Positions 1-6,622 of a DNA stretch of 22,437 nt are shown in pieces (within the stretch, counting starts at the first letter, position 1; every line of letters begins with the position of its first letter). Below the pieces are notes generated by a model, which had not been told where the DNA came from, ran no database searches, and saw only the letters and a program-made list of their open reading frames with translations. The position numbers and the translations under genes were made by a program. This stretch comes from an uncultured Lysobacterales bacterium. GTDB taxonomy: Bacteria > Pseudomonadota > Gammaproteobacteria > Xanthomonadales > SZUA-36. The stretch covers positions 1 to 22,437 of the forward strand of contig CALKKN010000321.1 of NCBI GenBank assembly GCA_937995275.1, written 5' to 3'.

Positions 1-297
1 CCGACGAACGAAGACCCGGAATTGCACAGGTTGTTCCGGCGGGAACTGCTCAGCCGTCTCGACGATCTCGATGATTGCATCAGCCGCAGGGACCTGGCGG
101 CGGCCGGCGCCATACTCCATCAGCTGATTGCGTCTTCCAGACTCTGCGGGGAACGCGGCCTGGCGTCGAAAATGCGCGCCCTGCTCGCCGCCTGCCGGCA
201 CCACGGAGCGGCCGCAGGGATAGCCGGGAGCTACTACTCAATGTGGGTCGGGGCGCGCTATTACCTGGACTCCGTGGAACCGGGCACTCCGGCATAA
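1..297 (+). CDS. C-terminal fragment of an Hpt-domain protein, BarA/GacS-like (5' end outside window)
   Basis: The reading frame is open from base 1, so this is probably the last 98 codons of a longer gene; an internal TTG at 22 could start a 91-residue protein but has no convincing ribosome site. The fragment is helical. Its stretch LHQLIASSRLCG, with His at fragment residue 40, aligns with the phospho-accepting Hpt helix of BarA/GacS hybrid kinases, which I recall as H-K-L-H-G-x-x-R-Y-C-G. The histidine is kept, but the Lys/His and Gly that usually follow it are Ile and Ala. In BarA/GacS this domain passes phosphate to the response regulator UvrY/GacA. The gene converges on pdxJ, with 43 bases between their stops. 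The Hpt call is by motif similarity only; the kinase and receiver domains are not in the window. Confidence 0.6.
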   Translation, partial: PTNEDPELHRLFRRELLSRLDDLDDCISRRDLAAAGAILHQLIASSRLCGERGLASKMRALLAACRHHGAAAGIAGSYYSMWVGARYYLDSVEPGTPA

Positions 298-300
298 TTG

Positions 301-315
301 AAGGAGTCTCGCTTC
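301..315 (+). repeat. 15-bp sequence repeated in inverted orientation at 14822-14836
   Basis: AAGGAGTCTCGCTTC lies just after the stop of the Hpt gene, and its exact reverse complement lies at 14822-14836, at the 3' end of gcdH. The first bases can also pair locally with CTCCTT at 317-322 (6-bp stem, 10-base loop). A 15-bp match within 22 kb is unlikely by chance. Both copies sit at a convergent gene end, which suggests a small dispersed intergenic repeat; its function is unknown. Confidence 0.4.
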
Positions 316-340
316 TCTCCTTTCGCCTTCGGCTCCGAAG

Positions 341-1060
341 TCACGCTGCCAGGATCAGGTCCTTCATTTCGCGGACGGCGCGTTCCAGCCCGACGAAGAT
401 CGCGCGCGATATGATCGAATGCCCGATGTTCAACTCGGTCATGTGGGGCAGCCTTACGACCGCCTGCACGTTTTCCAGATGCAGACCGTGCCCGGCATTG
501 ATCTGCAGGCCGATTTCGTTGCCGAGCACGCAGGCGTCGTAAAGTCGGGCCAGTTCCCGCTGCTGCGCTTCGCCCTCGGCATCGGCATAGGTCCCGGTGT
601 GCAGTTCGATGACCGGCGCGCCGACTTCCGCGGCGGCGCGCAGCTGCAACGGATCCGGGTCGATAAACAGCGACACGCGGATGCCGGCAGCCCCCAGACG
701 CTGCACGGCCGCGGCAACAGCATCCTGACTGGCGGTCACGTCCAGGCCGCCCTCCGTGGTCAGTTCTTCGCGCTTTTCCGGCACCAGGCAAACATCCGCG
801 GGCTTATACCGCAAGGCAATATCCAGCATCTCGCGGGTGACCGCCATTTCGAGGTTGATACGGGTCTGCGTGTTGGCGCACAGGGCCGACACGTCCGCAT
901 CCTGGATGTGACGGCGGTCCTCCCGCAAGTGAACCGTGATCGAATCCGCGCCGGCCCGCTCCGCCAGTTGCGCGGCCTCGATCACCGAAGGGTACGATGT
1001 ACCCCGGGCCTGCCGCACCGTGGCCACGTGGTCGATATTTACTCCCAGAAGTACTGCCAT
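341..1060 (-). CDS. pdxJ: Pyridoxine 5'-phosphate synthase PdxJ
   Basis: PdxJ condenses 1-deoxyxylulose 5-phosphate with 3-amino-2-oxopropyl phosphate to form pyridoxine 5'-phosphate, the last ring-forming step of DXP-dependent vitamin B6 synthesis, in the cytoplasm. The 239-residue protein has the family's full length and matches E. coli PdxJ throughout: the N-terminal [15 protein letters not shown] phosphate-binding segment, [12 protein letters not shown] with catalytic His44, NLEMAVT with Glu71, EGGLDV, and a late NAGHGL histidine. The ATG at 1060 is preceded by GAGG. The gene starts 20 bases after the recO stop and is last in the minus-strand cluster. No acpS follows, unlike in E. coli; the next gene is convergent. 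Confidence 0.97.
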   Translation of the reverse strand: MAVLLGVNIDHVATVRQARGTSYPSVIEAAQLAERAGADSITVHLREDRRHIQDADVSALCANTQTRINLEMAVTREMLDIALRYKPADVCLVPEKREELTTEGGLDVTASQDAVAAAVQRLGAAGIRVSLFIDPDPLQLRAAAEVGAPVIELHTGTYADAEGEAQQRELARLYDACVLGNEIGLQINAGHGLHLENVQAVVRLPHMTELNIGHSIISRAIFVGLERAVREMKDLILAA

Positions 1061-1080
1061 TGCATGGTCCTCGCGACGGA

Positions 1081-1779
1081 CTACTGCGAAAAAAACTGTT
1101 GCGACCGGATCGGCCTGTCACCCAGATAATAACGAATCAGGCGGCGCATCAGGGCTTTCAATTCCCTGAGATGCCGTTCCCGTATCTGGCCCGATTTTAA
1201 CGCCAGCAGCGCCTCGCCGGAAACCAACTGCTGGTCCTCGCCAACGGTGGACTCGCTCGCCACCGGCCCGGAATCCGGTTCGTATCGATACCAGCTACCG
1301 GGCCGGATCGGCCGATCCGAGCCGTGCTCGTGCTCGAGCTGCAGCCCAAAACCCGCCGCGGCCAGCAAGCGGTGCTCGAACAGGCGCAAAATAGGCTGAG
1401 GGGCGGCCCCGGCGGCCAGCTCACCGAGCATGTCGCGATAGTGGTCGAACAGACCCGGATGGGGGTCGGAACGCTGCAGGAAGCGCATCAGCAGTTCGTT
1501 TGCGTACAAACCGCAGAACAGGGGGTCACCCGCCAGGGCCGGCGGCGATGCAACCTGGTCGGCGCCGGTAAGCGTACCCAGCTCGCCCCGCTGGGTCCAG
1601 CTCAGCAACAGGGGGCGGAATGGCTGCAGCAGGTTTTTCCAGCGGGATCGCGAACCGCGGGCGCCGCGGGCGACCAGGCCGACCCGGCCATGGTTGCGGG
1701 TATATGCTTCCAGCAGGGCGCTGGACTCGCTGTACGGTCGACCGTGAAGGATGTACGAAGGCTCCAGCGAAGCACGCAT
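1081..1779 (-). CDS. recO: DNA repair protein RecO
   Basis: RecO binds single-stranded DNA and SSB and, with RecR, loads RecA in the RecF pathway of gap repair. The 232-residue protein has the family's size. The N-terminal OB fold is recognisable ([20 protein letters not shown], then [11 protein letters not shown] around residues 33-43), followed by the helical domain with [11 protein letters not shown] and [18 protein letters not shown]. The CxxC zinc-ribbon cysteines found in many RecO proteins are absent, as in the E. coli type. The ATG at 1779 lies 12 bases after the era stop, with a GGGGCGG purine stretch between. The rnc-era-recO order supports the call. Confidence 0.95.
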   Translation of the reverse strand: MRASLEPSYILHGRPYSESSALLEAYTRNHGRVGLVARGARGSRSRWKNLLQPFRPLLLSWTQRGELGTLTGADQVASPPALAGDPLFCGLYANELLMRFLQRSDPHPGLFDHYRDMLGELAAGAAPQPILRLFEHRLLAAAGFGLQLEHEHGSDRPIRPGSWYRYEPDSGPVASESTVGEDQQLVSGEALLALKSGQIRERHLRELKALMRRLIRYYLGDRPIRSQQFFSQ

Positions 1780-1791
1780 CGGGCGCCGCCC

Positions 1792-2724
1792 CTATTCCTC
1801 GTACCCAAACTGCCGCAAGGCCCGTTCATCGTCCGACCAGTCCCGGCTGACCTTAACCCAAAGCCGCAGGAATACCTTCTCCCCGAACAGATCTTCGATT
1901 TCACGGCGCGCTGCGGTACCCACCTGCTTTAGTACACTGCCGCCCTTGCCGATAACGATCTGTTTCTGCCCGGGGCGCTCCACCCAGACGATCGCCCCGA
2001 TGCTCAGCAGGCCGGGCTCGCGTCGAAATTCCTCGATCTCGACGGTCATTACGTAGGGCAATTCCTGGTGCAGGCGCTGCATCAACTGCTCGCGGACCAG
2101 TTCCCCGGCCAGGAAACGCTCGCTTCGATCGGTAATCTCGTCTTCATCGTAGTACGGCCGGGCGAACGGCAGCGCTTCGAACACCCGGTCCTCGAGATCC
2201 GCGACGCCATCGCCCGTGCGGGCCGCGACCATCAGCACCTCGGCAAACCGCTCCCGGCCGACCCGCTCGTCGAGAAACCGGAGCAATCGGGACTTGTCGG
2301 CCACCAGGTCGACCTTGTTGATAACCAGCCACACAGGCGTGTCGACACTGGCCAGGGCCTGCGCCACGAATTCGTCCTGCCGGGTCCAGCTATCCGCCTC
2401 GATCAGGAACAGGATCAGGTCCACGTCGTACACAGCCGCCTGCGCGATGCGGTTCATGTAGCGGTTCAGGGCACGCCGGGCGGCCTGATGGATGCCGGGC
2501 GTGTCGACATAGACCACCTGTCCCCTCGGCGTCGACTTGATGCCGGCGATGCGCTGCCGCGTCGTTTGCGGCTTCGCCGTCACGATGCTGAGTTTGTGAC
2601 CGAGAATCCGGTTCATCAATGTGGATTTGCCGACATTGGGGCGACCGACGATGGCCACGTAACCGCAGCGGAGGTGTTCTTCCGGGTGGGAATTCCCGGG
2701 CTGGTCGCGGTCGACGGTTTTCAA
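1792..2724 (-). CDS. era: GTPase Era
   Basis: Era is an essential Ras-like GTPase that binds the 3' end of 16S rRNA and assists 30S subunit maturation. Motifs are complete: G1 GRPNVGKS at residues 27-34, switch I with TTRQR at 54-58, G3 DTPG at 74-77, G4 NKVD at 136-139, and a C-terminal KH domain with VIGKGGSVLK and the terminal WVKV..W.DDERALR..GY signature. The 310-residue protein is slightly longer than E. coli Era, mainly through about 12 extra N-terminal residues. The start is a TTG at 2724 whose last two bases form part of the rnc TGA stop (TTGA, 4-base overlap). No ATG or GTG lies between it and the G domain, so this non-canonical, translationally coupled start is the best choice. Confidence 0.95.
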   Translation of the reverse strand: MKTVDRDQPGNSHPEEHLRCGYVAIVGRPNVGKSTLMNRILGHKLSIVTAKPQTTRQRIAGIKSTPRGQVVYVDTPGIHQAARRALNRYMNRIAQAAVYDVDLILFLIEADSWTRQDEFVAQALASVDTPVWLVINKVDLVADKSRLLRFLDERVGRERFAEVLMVAARTGDGVADLEDRVFEALPFARPYYDEDEITDRSERFLAGELVREQLMQRLHQELPYVMTVEIEEFRREPGLLSIGAIVWVERPGQKQIVIGKGGSVLKQVGTAARREIEDLFGEKVFLRLWVKVSRDWSDDERALRQFGYEE

Positions 2725-3389
2725 GCTGAACCCTGCAACATCTCCAGAACCCGGGCGGCGGCCGCCTGCTCGGCCTTCCGCCGGCTGCGCCCGGTTTCTT
2801 CGGCCAGCGTGCCGTCGTCCGTCAGTCGGCAGACAATAAAAAACCGCTTGGCATGATCCGCGCCTTCCTCGCGTTGCAAGGAATATTCAGGCAGCGGCCG
2901 GCCCCTGGCCTGCAGCCACTCCTGCAGCCGGGTCTTGGCGTCCTTGAGTTCCTCCGCCGCGGGCAGGGCGCCGATCAGCGGGTCGAACAGGTCCAGCACG
3001 ACATCCCGGCAGGCTTCATAGCCACCGTCGAGGAAGATCGCACCCAGCATGGCTTCGAATGCGTCGGCCAGGATGGAGGAGCGGCGGAAGCCACCGGATT
3101 TCATTTCGCCTTCGCCCAGCACGATCTGCTCGCCGAGCCCGATGGACGAGGCGACCTCGCTGAGCGTAACGCCACGGACCAACCGGGCGCGCATTCGGCT
3201 CAGGTCGCCTTCCTGCGCCTCGGGATGGAGTTCGTACAGGCGCATGGCAATGATCATGTTCAGCACGCTGTCGCCAAGGAACTCCAGGCGCTCGTTGTGG
3301 CCGGAGCCCGCACTGCGATGCGTCAGCGCGGCGCGCAACAGTCGCGGGTCCCCGAAACGATAGTCGATACCGGCCAGCGAATCCCTCAA
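2721..3389 (-). CDS. rnc: Ribonuclease III
   Basis: RNase III cleaves double-stranded RNA, processes the rRNA precursor and controls some mRNAs, including its own in E. coli. The catalytic domain has ALTHRS, the signature NERLEFLGDSVL and the second acidic cluster ADAFEAMLGAIFLD. The C-terminal dsRNA-binding domain runs from KTRLQEWLQARG to GRSRRKAEQAAAARVLEML. The frame is open far upstream, but that part overlaps DUF4845 and does not look like RNase III. No ATG or GTG exists near the domain start. I chose the TTG at 3389, 4 bases after the DUF4845 stop with GAG just upstream (222 residues; E. coli has 226). A TTG at 3419 would add 10 residues and is the main alternative. Confidence 0.93.
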   Translation of the reverse strand: MRDSLAGIDYRFGDPRLLRAALTHRSAGSGHNERLEFLGDSVLNMIIAMRLYELHPEAQEGDLSRMRARLVRGVTLSEVASSIGLGEQIVLGEGEMKSGGFRRSSILADAFEAMLGAIFLDGGYEACRDVVLDLFDPLIGALPAAEELKDAKTRLQEWLQARGRPLPEYSLQREEGADHAKRFFIVCRLTDDGTLAEETGRSRRKAEQAAAARVLEMLQGSA

Positions 3390-3393
3390 GGGC

Positions 3394-3771
3394 TCATCTG
3401 AGTTCGACAGAACGATCAAAACTGCCGATGAGATCGATGTTACCGAGAAACTCCTGCCGCACCTCGTATGCCACCCGGACCAGGACGCCGCCGTCCTTCT
3501 TGGAGATGCGGATGTCCTTTTCCTTGATGTTGTTGCTGGCATAACTCGCCCACAGGCTCATCGTAATGCTCTCCTTGATCTTGCGGGGCGACATCGACTT
3601 TGCGGTAGGATCATCCACGAGCTTGTCCATCGCGTTGATCAGCGCATGGTACTCGAGGTACATCGGGACGACCCGCATGGCGCTGTAGGCGAAGAACAGC
3701 ACTACCACCAGCACGATAATGAAACCTATCAGCGTGAGGCCTTTTTGCCTGCGAATCCTGCTTGTCATCAT
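3394..3771 (-). CDS. DUF4845 single-pass membrane protein
   Basis: This 125-residue protein is of unknown function. A short basic N-terminus (SRIRRQKG) leads into one hydrophobic segment, roughly residues 11-31 (LTLIGFIIVLVVVLFFAYSAM), then a soluble domain of about 90 residues that is probably periplasmic. The start resembles a type IV pilin-like prepilin motif (KGLTLIGF), which I recall as typical of the DUF4845 family, but the Glu at position +5 of true pilins is absent. It sits between lepB and rnc, as PA0769 does in P. aeruginosa. The ATG at 3771 is preceded by AAGGA at a 5-base gap; an in-frame ATG at 3813 has no such site and lies in the leader hairpin. A second ATG follows directly at 3768. 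Confidence 0.85.
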   Translation of the reverse strand: MMTSRIRRQKGLTLIGFIIVLVVVLFFAYSAMRVVPMYLEYHALINAMDKLVDDPTAKSMSPRKIKESITMSLWASYASNNIKEKDIRISKKDGGVLVRVAYEVRQEFLGNIDLIGSFDRSVELR

Positions 3772-3807
3772 CTGCTTCCTTGTGAACTGGTATTGGCAAT
3801 CACCCTC

Positions 3808-3844
3808 CAGCACGTGCTTCGGCCGCCTGCCGAGCCCCGTGCTG
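3808..3844 (-). other. Stem-loop in the leader of the DUF4845-rnc operon
   Basis: CAGCACG (3808-3814) pairs perfectly with CGTGCTG (3838-3844). Inside, TCGGC (3819-3823) pairs with GCCGA (3829-3833) around a 5-base loop, leaving a symmetric 4x4 internal loop. It lies between the candidate promoter at 3857-3885 and the DUF4845 start, so it would be part of the mRNA leader. There is no T tract, so it is not an intrinsic terminator. A regulatory role, for example RNase III autocontrol, is inferred. Confidence 0.5.
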
Positions 3845-3856
3845 CGGAGTCTGCAT

Positions 3857-3885
3857 ACTATAGCGCCTACGCGGCATCCTGGAAA
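3857..3885 (-). promoter_or_regulatory. Candidate sigma-70 promoter for DUF4845-rnc-era-recO-pdxJ
   Basis: On the minus strand, TTTCCA (3885-3880; 4 of 6 to TTGACA) and TATAGT (3862-3857; 5 of 6 to TATAAT) are separated by exactly 17 bases. They lie in the 126-base gap between lepB and DUF4845, the largest gap in this half of the cluster. The predicted transcript start, near 3850, leaves a leader of about 80 bases containing the stem-loop at 3808-3844. Confidence 0.45.
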
Positions 3886-3897
3886 AACCCAATTTCC

Positions 3898-4698
3898 TCA
3901 GTGGATGCCGTCGCCGATCCGCGACAGGTCGCCGCAGCCCTTCCTGTAATCGAAGTTCAACCAGATGCCGACGGCCCTCCCCATCAGGTTCTCCTCCGGG
4001 ACGAAACCCCATTCCCGGCTGTCGTTGCTGCGGTCGCGGTTGTCGCCCATGACGAAGTAGTGACCCTCCGGGACCACCCACTGCTGGCCCCGGCTACCCG
4101 AATTCTTATGGACCAGGACGTCATGCTGCACCTCGCCGAGGCTCTCGGTGTAGCGGATGGCGTCGGCCCGCGGGGTGTCGCACTTCACGTCGCTGCCCGA
4201 ATAGCGCCCCTGGTCCGCCCTCGGCACCTCCTCGCCATTGATGAACAGTTTCTTGTCCCGGTAGGTGATCGTGTCGCCCGGCAGGCCCACCATGCGCTTG
4301 ATGAAGTTGACTTTCGGGTCCACCGGGTACCGAAAGACCACCACATCGCCGCGTTCGGGCTCGCCGATGGACACGAACTTGGTGTTCAGCACGGGCAGTC
4401 TGAGCCCGTAGGCGAACTTGTTGACGACGATGAAGTCCCCGATCAGCAGGGTCGGGATCATCGAACCTGAGGGAATCTTGAACGGCTCGAACAGAAAGGA
4501 GCGAAACAGCAGGACGATGAGCAGGATGGGGAACAGTGAGCGCGAGTACTCCACCACGACCGGATCGCGCGGCCGCTGACCCGTCTTCCGGACCTCGCGG
4601 TCGAGGCGCCGCCGGCGCAGGAACAGGCTGTCGAGCAGCCATATGATCCCCGTCAACCCGGTCAGCAAGACCAGTAACAGCGAAAAATCAGGTTTCAT
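3898..4698 (-). CDS. lepB: Signal peptidase I (LepB)
   Basis: LepB cleaves signal peptides from exported proteins on the periplasmic face of the inner membrane. Two N-terminal membrane segments are visible (about residues 5-25 and 56-70), joined by a basic cytoplasmic loop. The Ser/Lys dyad is in place: Ser79 in PSGSMIPTL and Lys134 in NFIKRMVGLPGD. The third conserved box, MGDNRDRSNDSREWGFVP, is near residues 215-232. At 266 residues it is shorter than E. coli LepB (324), as in many other gammaproteobacteria. The ATG at 4698 is 9 bases after the lepA stop; the purine site AGAGGT overlaps that stop, so translation is probably coupled to lepA. Confidence 0.97.
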   Translation of the reverse strand: MKPDFSLLLVLLTGLTGIIWLLDSLFLRRRRLDREVRKTGQRPRDPVVVEYSRSLFPILLIVLLFRSFLFEPFKIPSGSMIPTLLIGDFIVVNKFAYGLRLPVLNTKFVSIGEPERGDVVVFRYPVDPKVNFIKRMVGLPGDTITYRDKKLFINGEEVPRADQGRYSGSDVKCDTPRADAIRYTESLGEVQHDVLVHKNSGSRGQQWVVPEGHYFVMGDNRDRSNDSREWGFVPEENLMGRAVGIWLNFDYRKGCGDLSRIGDGIH

Positions 4699-4707
4699 CG
4701 TATGGGT

Positions 4708-6510
4708 TTACCTCTTGTTGTCCGGCTGCAGCACGGCAAGAAAAGCCTCCTGCGGAATCTCGACCCGCCCGACCTGCTTCATTCGCTTTTTACCGGCCTT
4801 CTGTTTTTCCAGCAACTTCCGCTTGCGCGTGACGTCTCCGCCGTAACACTTGGCGGTCACGTTCTTGCGCAGGGCCTTGACCGTGGTGCGGGCAATAACC
4901 TGCGACCCGATCGCCGACTGGATCGCCACGTCGAACATCTGTCGCGGAATCAGCTCTTTCATCTTCACCGCCAGCTCGCGGCCCCGCCGCTGGGCCTGAT
5001 CCCGATGGACGATCAGCGACAGGGCATCGACCCGTTCGCCGTTGATCAGGACGTCGACGCGCACGAACGGACCGGCCTCGAAACGCAGGAAATGATAGTC
5101 GAAGGAAGCGTAACCGCGGCTCGCGGACTTCAGCCGGTCGAAAAAGTCCAGCACGACTTCCGACAGCGGCAGTTCGTAGCGGATGGATACCTGGGCGCCC
5201 ATGAACTGCATGGCCTTCTGGGCGCCGCGTTTCTCCTCGCACAACCCGATCACGGCGCCGACATGGTCCTGCGGCACGAGGATATTCGCCTCGATGATGG
5301 GTTCGCGAATCTCGGCGATCTTGTTGGCTTCCGGTAACCGGGCCGGATTTTCCAGGCTGATGACCTCGCCGCTGTTGAGTTCAATTTCGTAGATTACCGT
5401 CGGGGCCGTGGTGACCAGGTCCAGGTCGTACTCACGCTCCAGGCGCTCCTGCACGATGTCCATGTGCAACAGCCCCAGGAAACCGCAGCGAAACCCGAAA
5501 CCCAGGGCTTCGGAGGTCTCCGGCTCGAACTGCAGCGCGGCATCATTGAGCTGCAGGCGGTCGAGCGCCTCGCGCAGGTTCGGATAATCGTCCGCATCGG
5601 ATGGGAACAGGCCGGCAAACACGCGCGGCTGCATTTCTTCGAACCCGGGCAGGGGCTCGGAGGCGCCCTCCTTCGCCAGGGTCACCGTGTCGCCTACGGG
5701 CGCACCATGGACGTCCTTGATGCCCGCTACGAAAAATCCGACCTCACCGGCCGAAATCCGGTCGCGTACCATCCGCTTCGGCGTGAAGACACCGACCTGC
5801 TCGACCTGGTGCTGCCGGCCGGTGGACATCAGGCGGATCTTCTCCCCTTTGGCAATCGAGCCATCGACCACGCGGATCAGTGATACGACCCCGAGGTAGT
5901 TGTCGAACCACGAGTCGATGATCAGCGCCTGCAGCGGCGCATTCGGCCGCCCCTGCGGGCTGGGAATACCATGGACGAGCGCCTCCAGAACCTCATGGAT
6001 GCCCTCGCCGGTCTTGGCGCTGACGCACAGCGCATCGCGCGCCTCGATGCCGATGATATCCTCGATCTCCTGCTTGACCCGTTCCGGCTCCGCGGACGGC
6101 AGATCGATCTTGTTCAGTACCGGGATAACCTCGAGGCCCAGCTCGACCGCCGTGTAGCAGTTGGCGACGCTCTGCGCTTCGACCCCCTGGGCCGCGTCCA
6201 CGACCAGTAGCGCGCCCTCGCAGGCGGCCAGCGAACGCGACACCTCATAGGAAAAGTCGACGTGGCCGGGCGTGTCGATGAAGTTCAGGCGGTACGTCTC
6301 GCCGTTCCGGGCCGCGTAGTCCAGGGTCACGCTCTGTGCTTTGATCGTGATACCCCGCTCCCGCTCGAGTTCCATGGAATCCAGCACCTGCTCCGCCATC
6401 TCCCGCTCGCTGAGGCCTCCGCAGATCTGGATAAAGCGGTCCGCGAGGGTCGACTTGCCGTGATCCACGTGCGCAATGATGGAGAAATTTCTGATGTGAT
6501 TCTGGTCCAT
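4708..6510 (-). CDS. lepA: Elongation factor 4 (LepA), ribosome-associated GTPase
   Basis: LepA is an EF-G-like GTPase that acts on the ribosome and is linked to back-translocation and 30S biogenesis. The protein has 600 residues (E. coli 599). It starts [21 protein letters not shown], with G1 AHVDHGKS at 13-20, then GITIKAQ, DTPGH and NKID. The LepA-specific C-terminal domain is present, with [25 protein letters not shown]. The frame extends upstream to an ATG at 6567, but those extra codons run through the terminator hairpin at 6544-6577 and are not family-like, so the ATG at 6510 is preferred although its ribosome site is weak (AGG about 10 bases upstream). Confidence 0.97.
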   Translation of the reverse strand: MDQNHIRNFSIIAHVDHGKSTLADRFIQICGGLSEREMAEQVLDSMELERERGITIKAQSVTLDYAARNGETYRLNFIDTPGHVDFSYEVSRSLAACEGALLVVDAAQGVEAQSVANCYTAVELGLEVIPVLNKIDLPSAEPERVKQEIEDIIGIEARDALCVSAKTGEGIHEVLEALVHGIPSPQGRPNAPLQALIIDSWFDNYLGVVSLIRVVDGSIAKGEKIRLMSTGRQHQVEQVGVFTPKRMVRDRISAGEVGFFVAGIKDVHGAPVGDTVTLAKEGASEPLPGFEEMQPRVFAGLFPSDADDYPNLREALDRLQLNDAALQFEPETSEALGFGFRCGFLGLLHMDIVQERLEREYDLDLVTTAPTVIYEIELNSGEVISLENPARLPEANKIAEIREPIIEANILVPQDHVGAVIGLCEEKRGAQKAMQFMGAQVSIRYELPLSEVVLDFFDRLKSASRGYASFDYHFLRFEAGPFVRVDVLINGERVDALSLIVHRDQAQRRGRELAVKMKELIPRQMFDVAIQSAIGSQVIARTTVKALRKNVTAKCYGGDVTRKRKLLEKQKAGKKRMKQVGRVEIPQEAFLAVLQPDNKR

Positions 6511-6538
6511 GACCGGGATGCCTGGCCGCCCCTGCTGG

Positions 6539-6567
6539 ATATCAAAAGGCCATCCGTTTCCGGTCAA
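6539..6567 (-). promoter_or_regulatory. Possible second lepA promoter overlapping the terminator
   Basis: On the minus strand TTGACC (6567-6562, 5 of 6 to TTGACA) is followed after 17 bases by TGATAT (6544-6539, only 3 of 6 to TATAAT). The -35 box lies mostly in the hairpin loop of the terminator. Transcription would begin about 22 bases upstream of the lepA ATG. The weak -10 box makes this tentative. Confidence 0.25.
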
Positions 6568-6577
6568 ACGGATGGCC
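6544..6577 (-). terminator. Rho-independent terminator after mucD, before lepA
   Basis: Read on the minus strand, GGCCATCCGTTT (6577-6566) and AAACGGATGGCC (6559-6548) form a perfect 12-bp stem around a 6-base loop, directly followed by TTTT (6547-6544). It lies in the 102-base gap between the mucD stop and the lepA start. It should end or attenuate transcription coming from the sigma-E operon and insulate lepA-lepB from it. Confidence 0.85.
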
Positions 6578-6593
6578 CATGATCGAATAGCGA

Positions 6594-6622
6594 AGTATAG
6601 CCTAAAGCGCCGTCATTCTTCA
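6594..6622 (-). promoter_or_regulatory. Candidate sigma-70 promoter just upstream of the lepA hairpin
   Basis: TATACT (minus strand, 6599-6594) matches TATAAT in 5 of 6 positions. A 17-base spacer separates it from TGAAGA (6622-6617), a weak -35 match (3 of 6) inside the end of mucD. The predicted start, near 6588, lies upstream of the hairpin at 6544-6577, so a transcript from it would have to pass the terminator to reach lepA. Confidence 0.3.

Noticed and set aside
301..322. AAGGAG/CTCCTT hairpin as a terminator for the Hpt gene
   Set aside because: The 6-bp stem with a 10-base loop and no real T run is too weak; it is reported only as part of the 15-bp repeat.
3390..3542. N-terminal extension of rnc by about 51 residues
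   Set aside because: It overlaps the DUF4845 coding sequence in another frame, and its Ser/Arg-rich translation has no RNase III similarity.
6511..6567. Longer LepA start at an ATG inside the hairpin
   Set aside because: The extra 19 residues run through an intrinsic terminator and precede the family's usual [14 protein letters not shown] start.
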